Shown piece by piece: positions 1 through 10,000 of a stretch of 22,645 bases of DNA. This stretch comes from Tritrichomonas musculus (lineage: Eukaryota; Parabasalia; Tritrichomonadida; Tritrichomonadidae), in contig JAPFFF010000443.1 in the NCBI GenBank assembly GCA_039105265.1, forward strand, positions 1 to 22,645. Direction: 5' to 3'. The translations under genes were made by a program, and so were the position numbers. The notes below the pieces were generated by a model. The model saw only the letters and a list, made by a program, of their open reading frames with translations. It was not told the origin of the DNA and ran no database searches. The stretch's first letter is position 1. Each line of letters starts with the position of its first letter.

Positions 1-160
1 TTGTTATATAATTGCTAATTTTAATAAATATATTTGGTTCATGTACTTATAATAATGTTTAAAATTAATATGAATTATATTTTAATGGGAATTAAACGAT
101 ATATCTTGAAAACCAGTATTCTTATCATATTTATTTTTTTATTTAATTTTTGTAATCATA

Positions 161-167
161 TCATTTT
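161..167 (+). promoter_or_regulatory. Possible initiator (Inr) element of the CH-domain gene
   Basis: TCATTTT lies 13 nt upstream of the ATG at 176. It fits the trichomonad initiator core TCA(+1)Y(T/A), which in Trichomonas sits within about 20 nt of the start codon and marks the transcription start. An overlapping TCATAT at 156-161 also fits. In such AT-rich DNA a five-base match is weak, and I did not find an equally good match just before the other four genes. Confidence 0.3.
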
Positions 168-175
168 GATATAGA

Positions 176-1987
176 ATGAATTACCTTTCGAAGGTTAATG
201 AGCAATGGATTCTCCTTCAAGCAAATGTGTTTTCAAGGTGGGTTTCATCAAAATTAAAACGTACCAATCATCCAATTGATATTACAAAAGATTTATCAGA
301 TGGTACAGCATTAGTTGAACTTGCACAAACACTTACACATCATAAGGTAGAACGTGAATGGGCACAAAAACCAAATTTAAATGTTGAAAAAGTTCAAAAT
401 TGCGACTTAGCTATTGATATGTTTTCAAAAGATGGAGTTCGTCTTGTTGGAATATCCGGGAAAGATATTAATGATAACAATGAAAAATTAATTCTTGGAT
501 TAATTTGGAGTCTTATTTTACATTATTCAATTGGAGAATCAATTCAAAGGAACTCATTTGGCGATGAAATTATCAACTCTAAAGATAATAATAGTATTAC
601 CAACAATTATTTTGAATCAGAAGATCAAAAAGTATATTCTCATACAGAACAACAACAAGTGCTAATGGACTGGGCAACGAAAAGAATTGAAAAATACCCA
701 AATATCACTGATTTTGAACCATATGAACTTGCAATGTGCGCTTTATTAGATTCATATTTTCCAGATAAGATCAGATATGACACACTTAAACCAGAAAACC
801 ATCTAAACAACTCAGAACTTGCAACTGATGTAATGATTGAATATGGAATTCCAGTTTTTATTTACACAGATGACTTGAAAAAGAATAATTATGAGGTTGA
901 TAATAAAACTCTTTTGACACAATTAGCATTTGTAAAAACCGCAATTGATAATGCAAATATTAAAAAGGGTCTTGATATTACTGATATCTCAGAAAATGTA
1001 GAAGGACAAAGTAAGTCAGAATCAGACTCATATTTCGAATCAGAAAAAGAATTAGAAGATGAAAATGAACAAGAATTTGAAGAAGATGAAAACGAACAAG
1101 AAGTTGAAGAAGATGAAAATGAGCAAAAAGTTGAAGAAAAAGAAAATAGTGGATACTCATCTGAAGAAGATCTTGTAAGTGAACCAGAATTTAATGAAAG
1201 CAGAATATTAGCTAAAATACAAGATTCTGAAGTAGCAGATGATGAAAAAACAGAGGAATCAGAACTAAATAATACTGATGAAGATGAAAATGAAAATGAT
1301 CTTGGCTTGCAAATAGGATTTCAAGATAAGAGACATGGTGATAAGAAAAATTCTAAAAAGAGGATAAGGATCAAGATACGAAACGGAAATAAAGAGGATG
1401 GATATCAAATAACAGAATCAGATGAAATTAATTCATTTATGAACAAATATTTGCATCTTACTAATCCTAATGGAGAAAATCCACTTGCAAAGAAAAGTAT
1501 CAAAGTTCGAGTAAAATATCATGGGCATATCATTGAGAAAATAATTCATGCTCCATTTCATCAAATTAATGTTCATCTTCATCACCATCATCATTATGAC
1601 AAAGATGTTGATCAGTATGAAGAAGAAATGGAAACTACAAGCTGCAAAGAAAGTGAATCTGATGATAAAGAAATGAAAGATGTAGGCGAAGTCAATGATG
1701 AAGAGGAAGAAATAAATGATGCTGTTGATGATGAAGAGAATTTAGATAACAGAGAAAATGTCAATGATGAAGAATCATTTGAAGATGATTTTATCGAGAA
1801 TTTTGAAAACCAAAAAGATAGTGAAGCTGAATCAGATGAACTTGAAGAAAATGCTACATCAACAGAAAATGATGATGGAGATGACTTAGAAGAAAGAGCA
1901 GAAATGGAAGATGAAATTGAAGCAGCAGTTGAAAAAGAGTTTGAAGCAGAAGCTGATGAAAAAGAAATTCTCGAATCAGAAAATTAA
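176..1987 (+). CDS. Calponin-homology (CH) domain protein with long acidic tail
   Basis: Predicted actin-binding protein of 603 residues. Residues about 8-121 form a type 1 CH domain: DLSDGTALVELAQTL, the later DINDNNEKLILGLIWSLIL and the usual tryptophan and leucine positions are clear, as in alpha-actinin, fimbrin and filamin. Residues about 156-261 look like a more diverged second CH domain (start VLMDWATKRIE). Tandem CH domains normally bind F-actin. The rest (about 265-603) is dominated by Glu, Asp, Asn and Ser. It contains a nine-residue repeat near 294-320, a basic beta-prone patch near 395-465 and a run of five histidines at 469-473. No spectrin repeats, EF hands or filamin repeats follow, so it is not a standard alpha-actinin. 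ATG 176 is chosen because the CH domain begins eight residues later and a possible initiator sits just upstream. The gene converges on the Nup98-like gene. The CH call is firm; actin binding itself is inferred from the family. Confidence 0.88.
   Translation: MNYLSKVNEQWILLQANVFSRWVSSKLKRTNHPIDITKDLSDGTALVELAQTLTHHKVEREWAQKPNLNVEKVQNCDLAIDMFSKDGVRLVGISGKDINDNNEKLILGLIWSLILHYSIGESIQRNSFGDEIINSKDNNSITNNYFESEDQKVYSHTEQQQVLMDWATKRIEKYPNITDFEPYELAMCALLDSYFPDKIRYDTLKPENHLNNSELATDVMIEYGIPVFIYTDDLKKNNYEVDNKTLLTQLAFVKTAIDNANIKKGLDITDISENVEGQSKSESDSYFESEKELEDENEQEFEEDENEQEVEEDENEQKVEEKENSGYSSEEDLVSEPEFNESRILAKIQDSEVADDEKTEESELNNTDEDENENDLGLQIGFQDKRHGDKKNSKKRIRIKIRNGNKEDGYQITESDEINSFMNKYLHLTNPNGENPLAKKSIKVRVKYHGHIIEKIIHAPFHQINVHLHHHHHYDKDVDQYEEEMETTSCKESESDDKEMKDVGEVNDEEEEINDAVDDEENLDNRENVNDEESFEDDFIENFENQKDSEAESDELEENATSTENDDGDDLEERAEMEDEIEAAVEKEFEAEADEKEILESEN
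1055..1135 (+). repeat. 27-nt coding tandem repeat, three units
   Basis: Three consecutive 27-nt units inside the acidic tail of the CH protein encode EDENEQEFE, EDENEQEVE and EDENEQKVE, and a decayed fourth unit follows. The units differ at the DNA level mostly at third positions (for example gaa/gaac, gag), so the array is not a very recent expansion. It is a likely site of length variation between strains. Confidence 0.85.
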
Positions 1988-2330
1988 TCAATAAGCTAAA
2001 TTGAAGATATATATTTTTTTTGTAATGTACCAAAAGAACCTCTTAAATTATGTCAAACTTTTCATTATAAATTATTGTAAATAAAAAATAGATTCTGTTT
2101 AATATTTTTGCCTTTTTTTTAAATTAAAATATTTTGAAATTAGCTCGAAGTTGAGTTGGATAGTTAAAATATGTAGATATGAATAATTATCAGCAATATA
2201 AAACATCAATTTAATATATCAAAAAGAATATCTCGTATGAAGATAAATAATATTTATATATTTATATAAGAAAAAAAGTAAAAGATAACAAGTTAATATG
2301 AGATGTTAAAAGAAATAAATATTCATAAAA
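1988..2330. other. Convergent intergenic spacer
   Basis: AT-rich 343-nt spacer between the stop codons of two convergent genes. It holds T-runs (2010-2020, 2107-2120) and A-rich stretches that could serve both 3' ends. I see no RNA gene, repeat or conserved open frame in it. Confidence 0.6.
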
Positions 2331-3749
2331 TCAACTCAATGGAAAATGAAATGGACCAGCTTCAAAGTTGGTCACATAAAATAATAGTTTCTTTTCTTGT
2401 GGAAAATAGCTAACAAATGACAAGCTATTCTTCCTCTCTTCATCTTCACAATATGCTTTGAGCTTCTCTCCATAATTTTCCAGTAACTGTTGTCTAACTT
2501 CATTAATATTAATACGATGATTTTCATTATCATTATTGCTATTATCATGCTCATTATCATGTTCATCATTATGCTCATCACCATCATTATCATTATCGCG
2601 GTAATCATAAAAATCAGTTGGAAATACATTTTCAAGAGTGACAAGTGCATTCTTGTTTAAGTTAAGACCATAATCTTTTGCTAATTGACAATTAATATTA
2701 ACATATCTCTGCTCTATATCAACAAACATAGAAACATCAAATTTATTAATATTATAAATTGGACTGAAAAAATCGATTGAACCATAGGATTCACGTAACA
2801 GTCGGACCGAATTTTCATCACTAATAACTTCGATCTTTGGATTGAAATTCTGAGGTTCGCCACATTTCAACTTATCTTCCAAAATAGTAATCGGTGTTCT
2901 ATCAATTAAATTAAATTGTGAAGATGAAGCAATTGGCGAATCAAACAAAAAGTCATAATTTTTACTGAGTTGAACAGTTGCATTCACTTTTTTTTGAAAC
3001 TGATCTCCTTTTTCATGTTCTGTGGCAATTTTTTTTTTTGGTATGACTAAAAAAGCAGATTTATGAGCTGAACTTTCAGGTAGACCTTCAGCTTTTGCAT
3101 CTTTTGAGAATGTAAGGAAATATCGAAGAGATGTGTTAACTGGTGCTGGCTCTGCTTGTTGATTCTGAAAAACTCTTGAAAAATCTTTTGGTGGTTCTGG
3201 TGGTTTATTTGCATTCGCATTTGCATTAGCTGCACCAGCCTGATTTTCTTGACCTCCTTGAGCTGATTGTGCTGCATTTGGATCAATTGGAGATCCTTTA
3301 CATTTTTTTGGATTTTCAAGTAAAAAATGCGGTTGGTCTCCTTGGGTCTTATACTGAACGTAATCAAAAAAACGTACTTGAAGTAATGAATAATTTTTTG
3401 GTGAGTCTTTTTCATCTTTATATATATTATGCATTGTATACATAATATGCTTATTGGTTTCAGATTTATTAGCTTTTTCACCTTCCATCGGAAGATAATA
3501 AAAGATTTCATTTTGTTCGTTATAACCGAAAGTGATAATTCTTTTAATGTCTTTTTCTTTATCGAGATCAACTAATGTTGCGCTATCGGGTACAGCATTA
3601 TTTGAGTTATTTTGACCAAAAGTAGAATTCATAGTAAAAGAGAATTTTGGGGCAGTTGATGCATTACTAGCTGTTGTTTGGCCTGTAGTAGTGGTTGTTT
3701 TTTGAGCTTGATTATTTGCAGCTGCAGCAAATGGATTATTTGTGTTCAT
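2331..3749 (-). CDS. Nup98-type nucleoporin, autopeptidase-domain fold, FG-poor, cleavage site lost
   Basis: 472 residues from ATG 3749 (a TTG lies just before it; the ATG is the plausible start). Three stretches match Nup98 in the right order. Near residues 101-135, IMYTMHNIY followed by YSLLQVRFFDY resembles the Nup98 motif ITxMxxYxxxSxEELRxxDY. Near 250-275, TVQLSKNYDFLFDSPI resembles the Nup98 segment KLVLKNLNNSNLFSPV. From about 300 to the end is the C-terminal autoproteolytic domain: ESYGSIDFF, FVDIEQRYVNI, GLNLNKNALVTLENVFPTD, GEKLKAYCE and LLFYVTNFE. An Asp/Asn/His-rich insert sits near 390-420. In processed Nup98 the last motif ends HFS, with cleavage before Ser; here it reads N461-F462-E463, followed by only nine residues, so no Nup96 half is present. 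The N-terminus has NPFAAAANN and one STFGQNN but no GLFG array and no visible Gle2-binding segment. Expected role: linker nucleoporin of the nuclear pore. Call from alignment by eye. Confidence 0.78.
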   Translation of the reverse strand: MNTNNPFAAAANNQAQKTTTTTGQTTASNASTAPKFSFTMNSTFGQNNSNNAVPDSATLVDLDKEKDIKRIITFGYNEQNEIFYYLPMEGEKANKSETNKHIMYTMHNIYKDEKDSPKNYSLLQVRFFDYVQYKTQGDQPHFLLENPKKCKGSPIDPNAAQSAQGGQENQAGAANANANANKPPEPPKDFSRVFQNQQAEPAPVNTSLRYFLTFSKDAKAEGLPESSAHKSAFLVIPKKKIATEHEKGDQFQKKVNATVQLSKNYDFLFDSPIASSSQFNLIDRTPITILEDKLKCGEPQNFNPKIEVISDENSVRLLRESYGSIDFFSPIYNINKFDVSMFVDIEQRYVNINCQLAKDYGLNLNKNALVTLENVFPTDFYDYRDNDNDGDEHNDEHDNEHDNSNNDNENHRININEVRQQLLENYGEKLKAYCEDEERKNSLSFVSYFPQEKKLLFYVTNFEAGPFHFPLS

Positions 3750-4086
3750 CAAAGTTCGATATAAAAAATATAACCATATTTATATTAAAGATTTCAAAAA
3801 GTTAGGAATGAGATTATGTTTAGAGATACTCTTTGATATTCATCATATTGCTTTAGTTTTACTCTATAAATTTATTGTCCTTGAACATTTTTTTCAAAAA
3901 AATTAATGATAGAAATGAACATGTTTGGTTGATTTACTATAAGACAAGTAATAATAGTAATAAAATGAAATTCTAATTAAATTATCTTTCATACAGATAA
4001 TCTTTTTGTTTAAAGAAAATTATGATATAGATAACTTTACCGAATTTAAAAAATTAGTATTATATATTTTTATTTTTTAAAACACT
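3750..4086. other. Spacer between the Nup98-like and UBR4-like genes
   Basis: 337 nt of AT-rich DNA between two genes on the minus strand. It should hold the 3' end of the UBR4-like transcript and the promoter of the Nup98-like gene. I see no TCAYT(T/A) initiator close to ATG 3749, no RNA gene and no coding remnant that would continue the UBR4-like protein past its stop. Confidence 0.55.
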
Positions 4087-4089
4087 TTA
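4086..4089 (-). terminator. Possible UAAA polyadenylation signal overlapping the stop codon
   Basis: The TAA stop of the UBR4-like gene is followed directly by A, giving TAAA. In Trichomonas vaginalis a UAAA tetranucleotide that includes or closely follows the stop is the reported polyadenylation signal. The RCK kinase gene has a comparable TAAA at 16638-16641, seven bases after its TAG. The motif is short and frequent here, so it is suggestive only. Confidence 0.25.
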
Positions 4090-7000
4090 CTTTTCAAACA
4101 GAAAAGCAGCAGAAAGACCAAGAGCACCACACTCTGAATCATAAAACTTCCAAATTAAGTCTCCTATTCTCTTTTTATGCTGTTGTGGAAGAAAAGCATA
4201 ATCTCTCCACATTAATTTCTTTATACATTTCTCAGATCCTTCATTTTCATTTTCACATATTTCAATAATTGCATCAGTACAAAGATTTTCAAATCTTTTC
4301 GCATCATTTCTTAAGACCTTAATGAGAATTCTTCTACAAGCCATAGAAATCTTTGAGTTTGTATACATCCAAACGAAAAGCTTTTTCACTTCTTCATCTT
4401 CTTTCAAAATAATATCATTGAAGTTTTCTTTTTCGCTTTGATTGTCAATTTCTTTTTTGTTTGAAAGAAGAACAGATGATTTAAGAGGAAGGAAGTTTGC
4501 TGCACTCATTGATTTAATGATAAAATCAACATCATTTTCACATTTTATTTCAGGTACATCTACGAAGTCTGTAATGAAAGATGCATCGTTTATCCAATCT
4601 TTATTATCTTGTATTTCAAGAGTCGATGCATCTACAACAAAAACATCTACTCCATCAATATCTAAATCCATTGATCGGGATATCAAATCAATCTTGTATT
4701 TTTTATTAATTCCAACTTCACTTTTCTTCAAAGGCAAACAAAAATCTCTTGGATAGCTTTGTGTTGAAACATATCGTCGATTGAAAATTTTGACACTTTC
4801 AGGCCGTGTTCGTATTGATCTTTTTTCAAAATCAAAGCAAAGTTTAAAGCCAACAATGACGTTTTTACTGTCATTTAAGGTTATAGTTAACGTAGTTGTT
4901 CGATCATGAAAACATTTAGAGCGATGCATTAAGAGATTACTTACATCAGATCCATATTGATCACTTATTGTTATCAATGCTGTTTCAATTCGTGATTCAA
5001 CCCAAAAAGTGGCTGGAACATCAAAACTAAATCCATCAATTTCGCCATATTTAATCTTAAGAAGCCTTTGCGAACGCGCTTTGCGTGCGCCATTAGTTGA
5101 AATATGCGCTTCACTAATATCATTAACTCTATGATGTGGTGGGAGAAAGAATTCACTTGATGGAATTCTATATCTATGATGATAATGATCGTTATCTTCT
5201 TCTTCTTCAAGATCATCATCATCGACATAAATATCATTACCATCGTCATCATTACTATCATTCATTTCTTCTTCTGGCTCTTCATCATCAGTATCACTCA
5301 CATTAAGATCTTCGAAATTAGATAAGATAAGTGAATCATTCGTTTCAAACGATGGAATAGGAAGCGAATTATCACTTAAATCAATTGAAAATCCTGAATT
5401 TGTCAAATTTGAAAGATCATTGATTGTTGAATTTGTTTCAGTAAGATTAACAACTTGAGAAGAACGATTGTGATCAGAAATTGAATTAGAAAGTGGCAAA
5501 GTTGTTGATGTTGTTGGTGTTACTGCTGTTGATAATGATTGTGATGGCGTTGCTGATGAACGTGTTTGATCATTATCTTGCTCACCTAAAATGAGGCCAG
5601 TTGATTGCTTTTTCTTTGCCTTCTTCATTTTTCCACTTTTAGAAGACTCCGATGGAATTGGCGGTGGGACGAGACGCATCACTGATGAACTTTGATGCTT
5701 CCCTGAAACCAATTTATATAGATAGCCATCAGATGCAACAGCACAAACTTCTCCATTTGTAATAACAATACCAGGAATCGAGATTGATGGGCCAGAAGTT
5801 TGTATGGGACTTGATGGTGAAACTACAGTAAAGCTAGAAACGCCTTTGTCAGTAAATTCGAGTATTACAACATCTCCATTGATCCTATTTCTCATGATGA
5901 AAATCGAAGGAATATCAGGATAAGAGCCAACTAGTATTAAATTTTCATGATGACCACTTATTTTAATAGAACATGATTGAATCGAAATTGAGGAGTTAGT
6001 TGATGAACTTCCTCCAAAGTGATTTGGTTTTTGCTGGATCTTTTGCTTTCCTTTATTATCTTTTATTTGATCCATGATTTGAGTAAGATGAGTAATGACG
6101 AGTGGTGCTCCTAATGCTGATATAAAAAGAAGATCTGATTCTTCTGAATATGAAATTGATGTTAATTTTGAGTTAGAATAGCTTGATAAATTGATAGGTA
6201 ATATTTTAATAAGCATTGCTGGTCCATCATAGCTTTCATTATTACACTTGTCATAATAGATTCTTCCACTATTTGTTGAAACAAAGACGTATGGTTCATC
6301 ATCATACACAGTCATAAATGCTGATGTAATTCGATCTTTGGTATTAAAGCATACTATTGGGGAAATGCAGTCAGTAGGAATGTCATAAATTTTAACAAAG
6401 TTTGTACATGTAATTGCAAGATGAAGTGGTTCATGTGGAACCCAATCAACAGATACAACAAAGAGTGACCTTCCAAGTTCTTCAAGCATTAATTCTATTT
6501 TGTGATTCAATTCAATAGTTCCATTCAATTCATTCAGAGAGTAAACATAAACTTCAGTTGAAGATGCTAATGCAAACGTGGTTCCATCAATTTGTGAAAC
6601 AGATATACGAAGTGGATTAATTCTGAGTTCTGTTGAACTTAGCATTTGATTGTTTTCAGGATCAAAGATTTTGGCATTTGAGCCTTCACAAACAATTAAT
6701 TTGTTATAATTAGATCCAATTGCAGCACATATGTTTATTTGAGGAAGAGAAACCGAACCTCCTAATGTTATGAAGGAAGAAGTAGATTCAATACAGCGAA
6801 ATCCAGTATTTTCAAAATGAGCAAATTGATTAGGTTCACAGTTTAAAACAGATTGAAGTTTAATATCTTTAATATCGTCGACGATAGTAAGTTGATTTTT
6901 AATAGGAGCTGGAGGTATTACTTTTACATTCAATAATTTGGATATAATCATGATTGCCGTTAGAACATTGATTGGATCTTGTTTAGCCTTTATTTGTTTA

Positions 7001-10000
7001 GAATTTGATTGCACATTATTCTTTGTTGATAGCGTTGCTCCGTATATTGAACTTGGCATATTTGGCGAAGATCGATTATCAGATCGCGGTCCTAAACTCG
7101 TCATTGAAAATGGACTTTTCTGACTTGGACTTGTTTCTGGTCTTGCTCCGTATGAAGTATTATTAATAGTAGATTGTGACGGCCTTGATCCAAACGCAGT
7201 AGACGGTCTTGTATTAAAACCAGGTCCGTTATTATTATTATTAATTGGCCTCTGGCCTGATTCAGAAGATGCCGAAGCATTACCAAAAGTGCTTGTTCCA
7301 TATCTTATGCCAGTTCCAAAGCTAGATACAAAGCCAGTTCCAAAACTGGTTGAACTTGGACCAAAACCAGCTGTTGTTGTTGTTGTTGTTGTCTTTGCTG
7401 GTCCTGTTGTACTGTTATTGTTGCTGTTATCTGAAGTGGAACGGAATGATGAATTTGATCCAGATTGATTCAGATTTCCTGAAGAATTTGGCCCATCTTG
7501 ATTTCTGGATCTGCCCCAAATAAAGCCTATTCCACTTCTTGGAGTAGAGCCTGACGTAGTCGTTCCTGTGGTTGAAGCACTGGGAGCTGGAGGTGCTGCT
7601 GGTGCTGCACTTGTTGTAGCTGAATTTGCAGAGAACGGATTAGAGTTGAATGCTGAAGAAGTAGTATTAAAACTAGCTGTACCTGTGGCAAATCCAGTCC
7701 TAGTTGCCTTTGTTGCGTTAGAAGTAGTCGTTTTTGAACCAAACCCTATATAAGTAGATCCCGTGCTAAATCCGGTTGAAGCAGGAGGAGCATTTGAGCT
7801 TAATTTAGATGAAGTAGAAGGAGCATTTGAACCAAATCCAGTTGTAGTAGCAGCTGAATTAGATCCAAATCCACCAAAAGTAGTTTTCTTTGCAGTAAAT
7901 CCTGTTGATGTTGATGTTGATGGCTTAGAAGCAAATCCAGTTGATGACTTTAAGCCAAATCCTGTAGATGATGACGTAGTTGTGCTGAAGCCGGTTGAAG
8001 CTGGGCTATTTGATGTATTACTAGAACCAGTTTGCTTATTAAATGTAAATGTAGTTATTTGCTGTTGATGAGGGTTGCGAAAACCAAATGAAGGATTATT
8101 TGACAATGAAAGATTTGGTTGTTCACGGAAGAAAATTGTTCGAATATTTGAGCGTAAAAATGGAGGTGACGTTGACTTAAATGAAGAATTACTATAGCTG
8201 AAGCTGTAAGGATTGTTGTTCGTATTGGTAGAATCATTTCCGGAACTAGTAGAGCTCTTGAAACTAGTTGAATAAGTTGAATAATTAGGTCTATATGTTG
8301 ATGTTGTAGAAGTATTAGTATGATCAGAACTAGGCCTGCTAGATCCCAAACTTGAATTATTTCGGCGTTGCATTAATCTATTATGGAGAGCTCTTTGTAA
8401 GAGGGTCATATTTCTTGGATTAATATCGTCACCAAATATTGCACGTATTTCCTCTTCTGTCAAAGATTCGATATCATCAGGTAAAATAATTTCATTTATT
8501 TCATCCATATCATTTTCATTGTAATTGTCATATTCGTAATCTTCTTCTGGATGAACATTTATCATTTGGGGAAGAGCACTACCAGATCCATTATCGATCA
8601 TGGCAGAATCCAGTCCTGATGATGAATTATAGCCAAAGGATTGTATTGGCGTATTATTCATGCTCATCGAATCATTTATTGGGCCATTACCTCCATTTAC
8701 AGTACCAAATGTAAATAATGTATTTGGACCATTTGGTCTAGAATTTGAAGCCTCATGTAACTGTTGTTGTTGCAATATCATTTGGTCTTGTAAATGTTGG
8801 CGGAATGAAGATGATGTCAATGGTTGTTGAGGTATTGAAGAAGTATTTATTTGCTTAGTCTGCTGTAGTTGTTGTCGCTGCTGCTGACGAGCTCTAAGAT
8901 ATGAATATAAGCCACTGTTATTATTAGTAGTAGTATCGCTATCTTGAATTGGTTCAGCATCAGGTGCATAATAACTTTCTTGATCATTGCCTGAATTAAC
9001 AATTATCATATGAGAAGATCCATTTAAATGTTGAATGAAAGCTTGCCTGCCATTTTTAGGAGCAATTACATATTCTCTCTTTAAAACTTTCTTTTTAAGG
9101 CTTCCCTTTTGATCTTCTTTTTGATCTTTGTTTTCAGTTGAATCTGGATCTAAATGAGGTGCAAATTTGTCTTGAAGAAACTTGCAAATTTCAATTTTTT
9201 CATAACAATCGCAAAAAAATGATGAGTTTTTAGAATATACAATATCATGATGCTTGTGGCATCGTAGAGCGCATGGAAGACAACAGCCAGTCTTATCAAT
9301 TAGACCACAAGTATAACAATAGAACCAAGGCTGATTTTGATAATTATGGCCGGTTAATATTTGAGTGCATTCACCAATATCATCAGGATAATCCCAGATG
9401 GTTTTCTTTGTTTTTTTCTTCATCTTTGATTCACCATCTTGAGTTTCATTATCTTCTTTCCAATCATTTTTCAAGGCTTTCATAGGAGTGAAAGATGACT
9501 GGCATTGTACTTTTTCAAGCATGTTTGCTGTTTCTTTGATAAATAAAAGATATTGTGTCGGAATTGGAGATGGAATATTTTTAATTGAGCTTAAAACCGT
9601 TTCAGCAAAAGTTTTCTTTAATGGTAAAGAATGCAATAAATTAAGTGCCAGTTCAGGATTGGCTTCGGATATCGATGCAAGAACTTTGTAAACCATTGAA
9701 TCAGTAAAAGTATCATCAATTGTTAAAATTTGCTGCATTATTAATAAAAGTTCATTTGGTGATTTTTGCTGAATGTCATTACTAGATAAATACTGTGATA
9801 TAAATTTGCAATTACATTGATGAGAATTAACAGCGAAATACTGTAACAAAGATAAATCTTTTGATATGATTTCTTGGAATACATCAAAGGCATCATGATT
9901 AGTAAGTACTTCTACAATCGTTGAAAAATTACTGTTTGATCGAATTGCAATATTGCAAACTTTTTCAATAAATTTTCCCTTATCCAATTTAAATGCCGAG

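Noticed and set aside
3047-3571. 174-residue minus-strand frame overlapping the Nup98-like gene
   Set aside because: It runs in another frame of the same strand through conserved Nup98 motifs, and its composition (Lys/Ile/Gln runs) is that of a shifted reading.
2331-3749. Self-cleaving Nup98-Nup96 precursor
   Set aside because: The HFS position reads NFE and only nine residues follow, so there is neither a nucleophile nor a Nup96 half. The later HFP near the end does not align with the strand that precedes the site.
7568-8068. Long plus-strand frames rich in Val/Glu/Pro/Asn opposite the FG-rich segment
   Set aside because: They are the complement of the repetitive Gly/Phe/Ser/Thr codons on the minus strand. 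They have no domain and cannot be separated from the real gene.
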